From Sacculina carcini (Eukaryota > Arthropoda > Thecostraca > Sacculinidae): DNA of 64,000 nucleotides. This document shows, piece after piece, positions 63,801 through 64,000 of this stretch. Both the position numbers and the translations under genes were made by a program. Every line of letters starts with the position of its first letter. The first letter of the stretch is position 1. The stretch is taken from the NCBI GenBank assembly GCA_916048095.2, contig OU696589.1, positions 6,506,683 through 6,570,682 on the forward strand, read 5' to 3'. The notes beneath the pieces are model-generated. The model saw nothing but the letters and a program-made list of their open reading frames with translations, was not told where the DNA came from and ran no database searches.

Positions 63801-64000
63801 CCACAGTTAGAATTTAGTATTTAGAATTTAGTCAGTTAGTATTTGCGTATTATATCTGGTAATATTATAATTATTCACTAGAAAATATATTCCATTTGTA
63901 TTATTTCATTTTGTGTACTATTTTTGGTTATTCACAGGCTCTATTAACTCCAATTATCATTTAATCATACCGCTGTGCTGGCGTGTATCTGTGTGTGTGT

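Overview
This is a gene-dense metazoan nuclear region, roughly 60% A+T, probably from an invertebrate. Evidence: canonical GT-AG introns, animal single-copy orthologues (Rab GDI, POP5, ARL8, TIMM22, FAF2, PTCD3/mS39), a secreted reprolysin (M12B) array of a type common in arthropods and other invertebrates, a tRNA-Val-derived SINE and many hAT-type MITEs. The phylum cannot be fixed from the sequence. Simple repeats, mainly (CA/TG)n, are extraordinarily abundant.

Layout. 1-7381 (-): Rab GDP-dissociation inhibitor, 3' end beyond the left edge. 7727-10275 (+): POP5 of RNase P/MRP, divergent from GDI across 345 bp. 11088-21005 (-): an 11-exon SLC6-family transporter with substituted ion-site residues. 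23894-25883 (+): leucine-rich-repeat protein with a ZER1/ZYG11-like N-terminus. 26946-31131 (+): ARL8. 32656-33348 (+): unrecognised secreted or single-span protein. 36977-48432 (-): three intronless M12B metalloprotease paralogues. 50346-54089 (-): TIMM22. 55195-56697 (-): intronless FAF2/UBXD8. 57472-63452+ (+): PTCD3 (mS39), running off the right edge. In every multi-exon model the exon phases join without a break, which is strong internal support.

Mobile DNA: seven copies of one tRNA-Val SINE, at least five hAT-type MITE families (several with intact 8-bp target duplications), a 1.57-kb hAT-type element holding a LINE tail, a foldback MITE family and 5'-truncated LINE ends. No retroviral, LTR or Polinton fossil was recognised.

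The genes are mostly unrelated housekeeping functions: vesicle traffic (GDI, ARL8), mitochondria (TIMM22, mS39), ERAD and lipid droplets (FAF2), tRNA processing (POP5). The only functional cluster is the metalloprotease array. The most unusual window-wide signal is that TG-rich tracts on the sense strand abut about 17 of 31 identified 3' splice sites, with CA tracts after several 5' splice sites, so that some exons are flanked by complementary UG/CA repeats.
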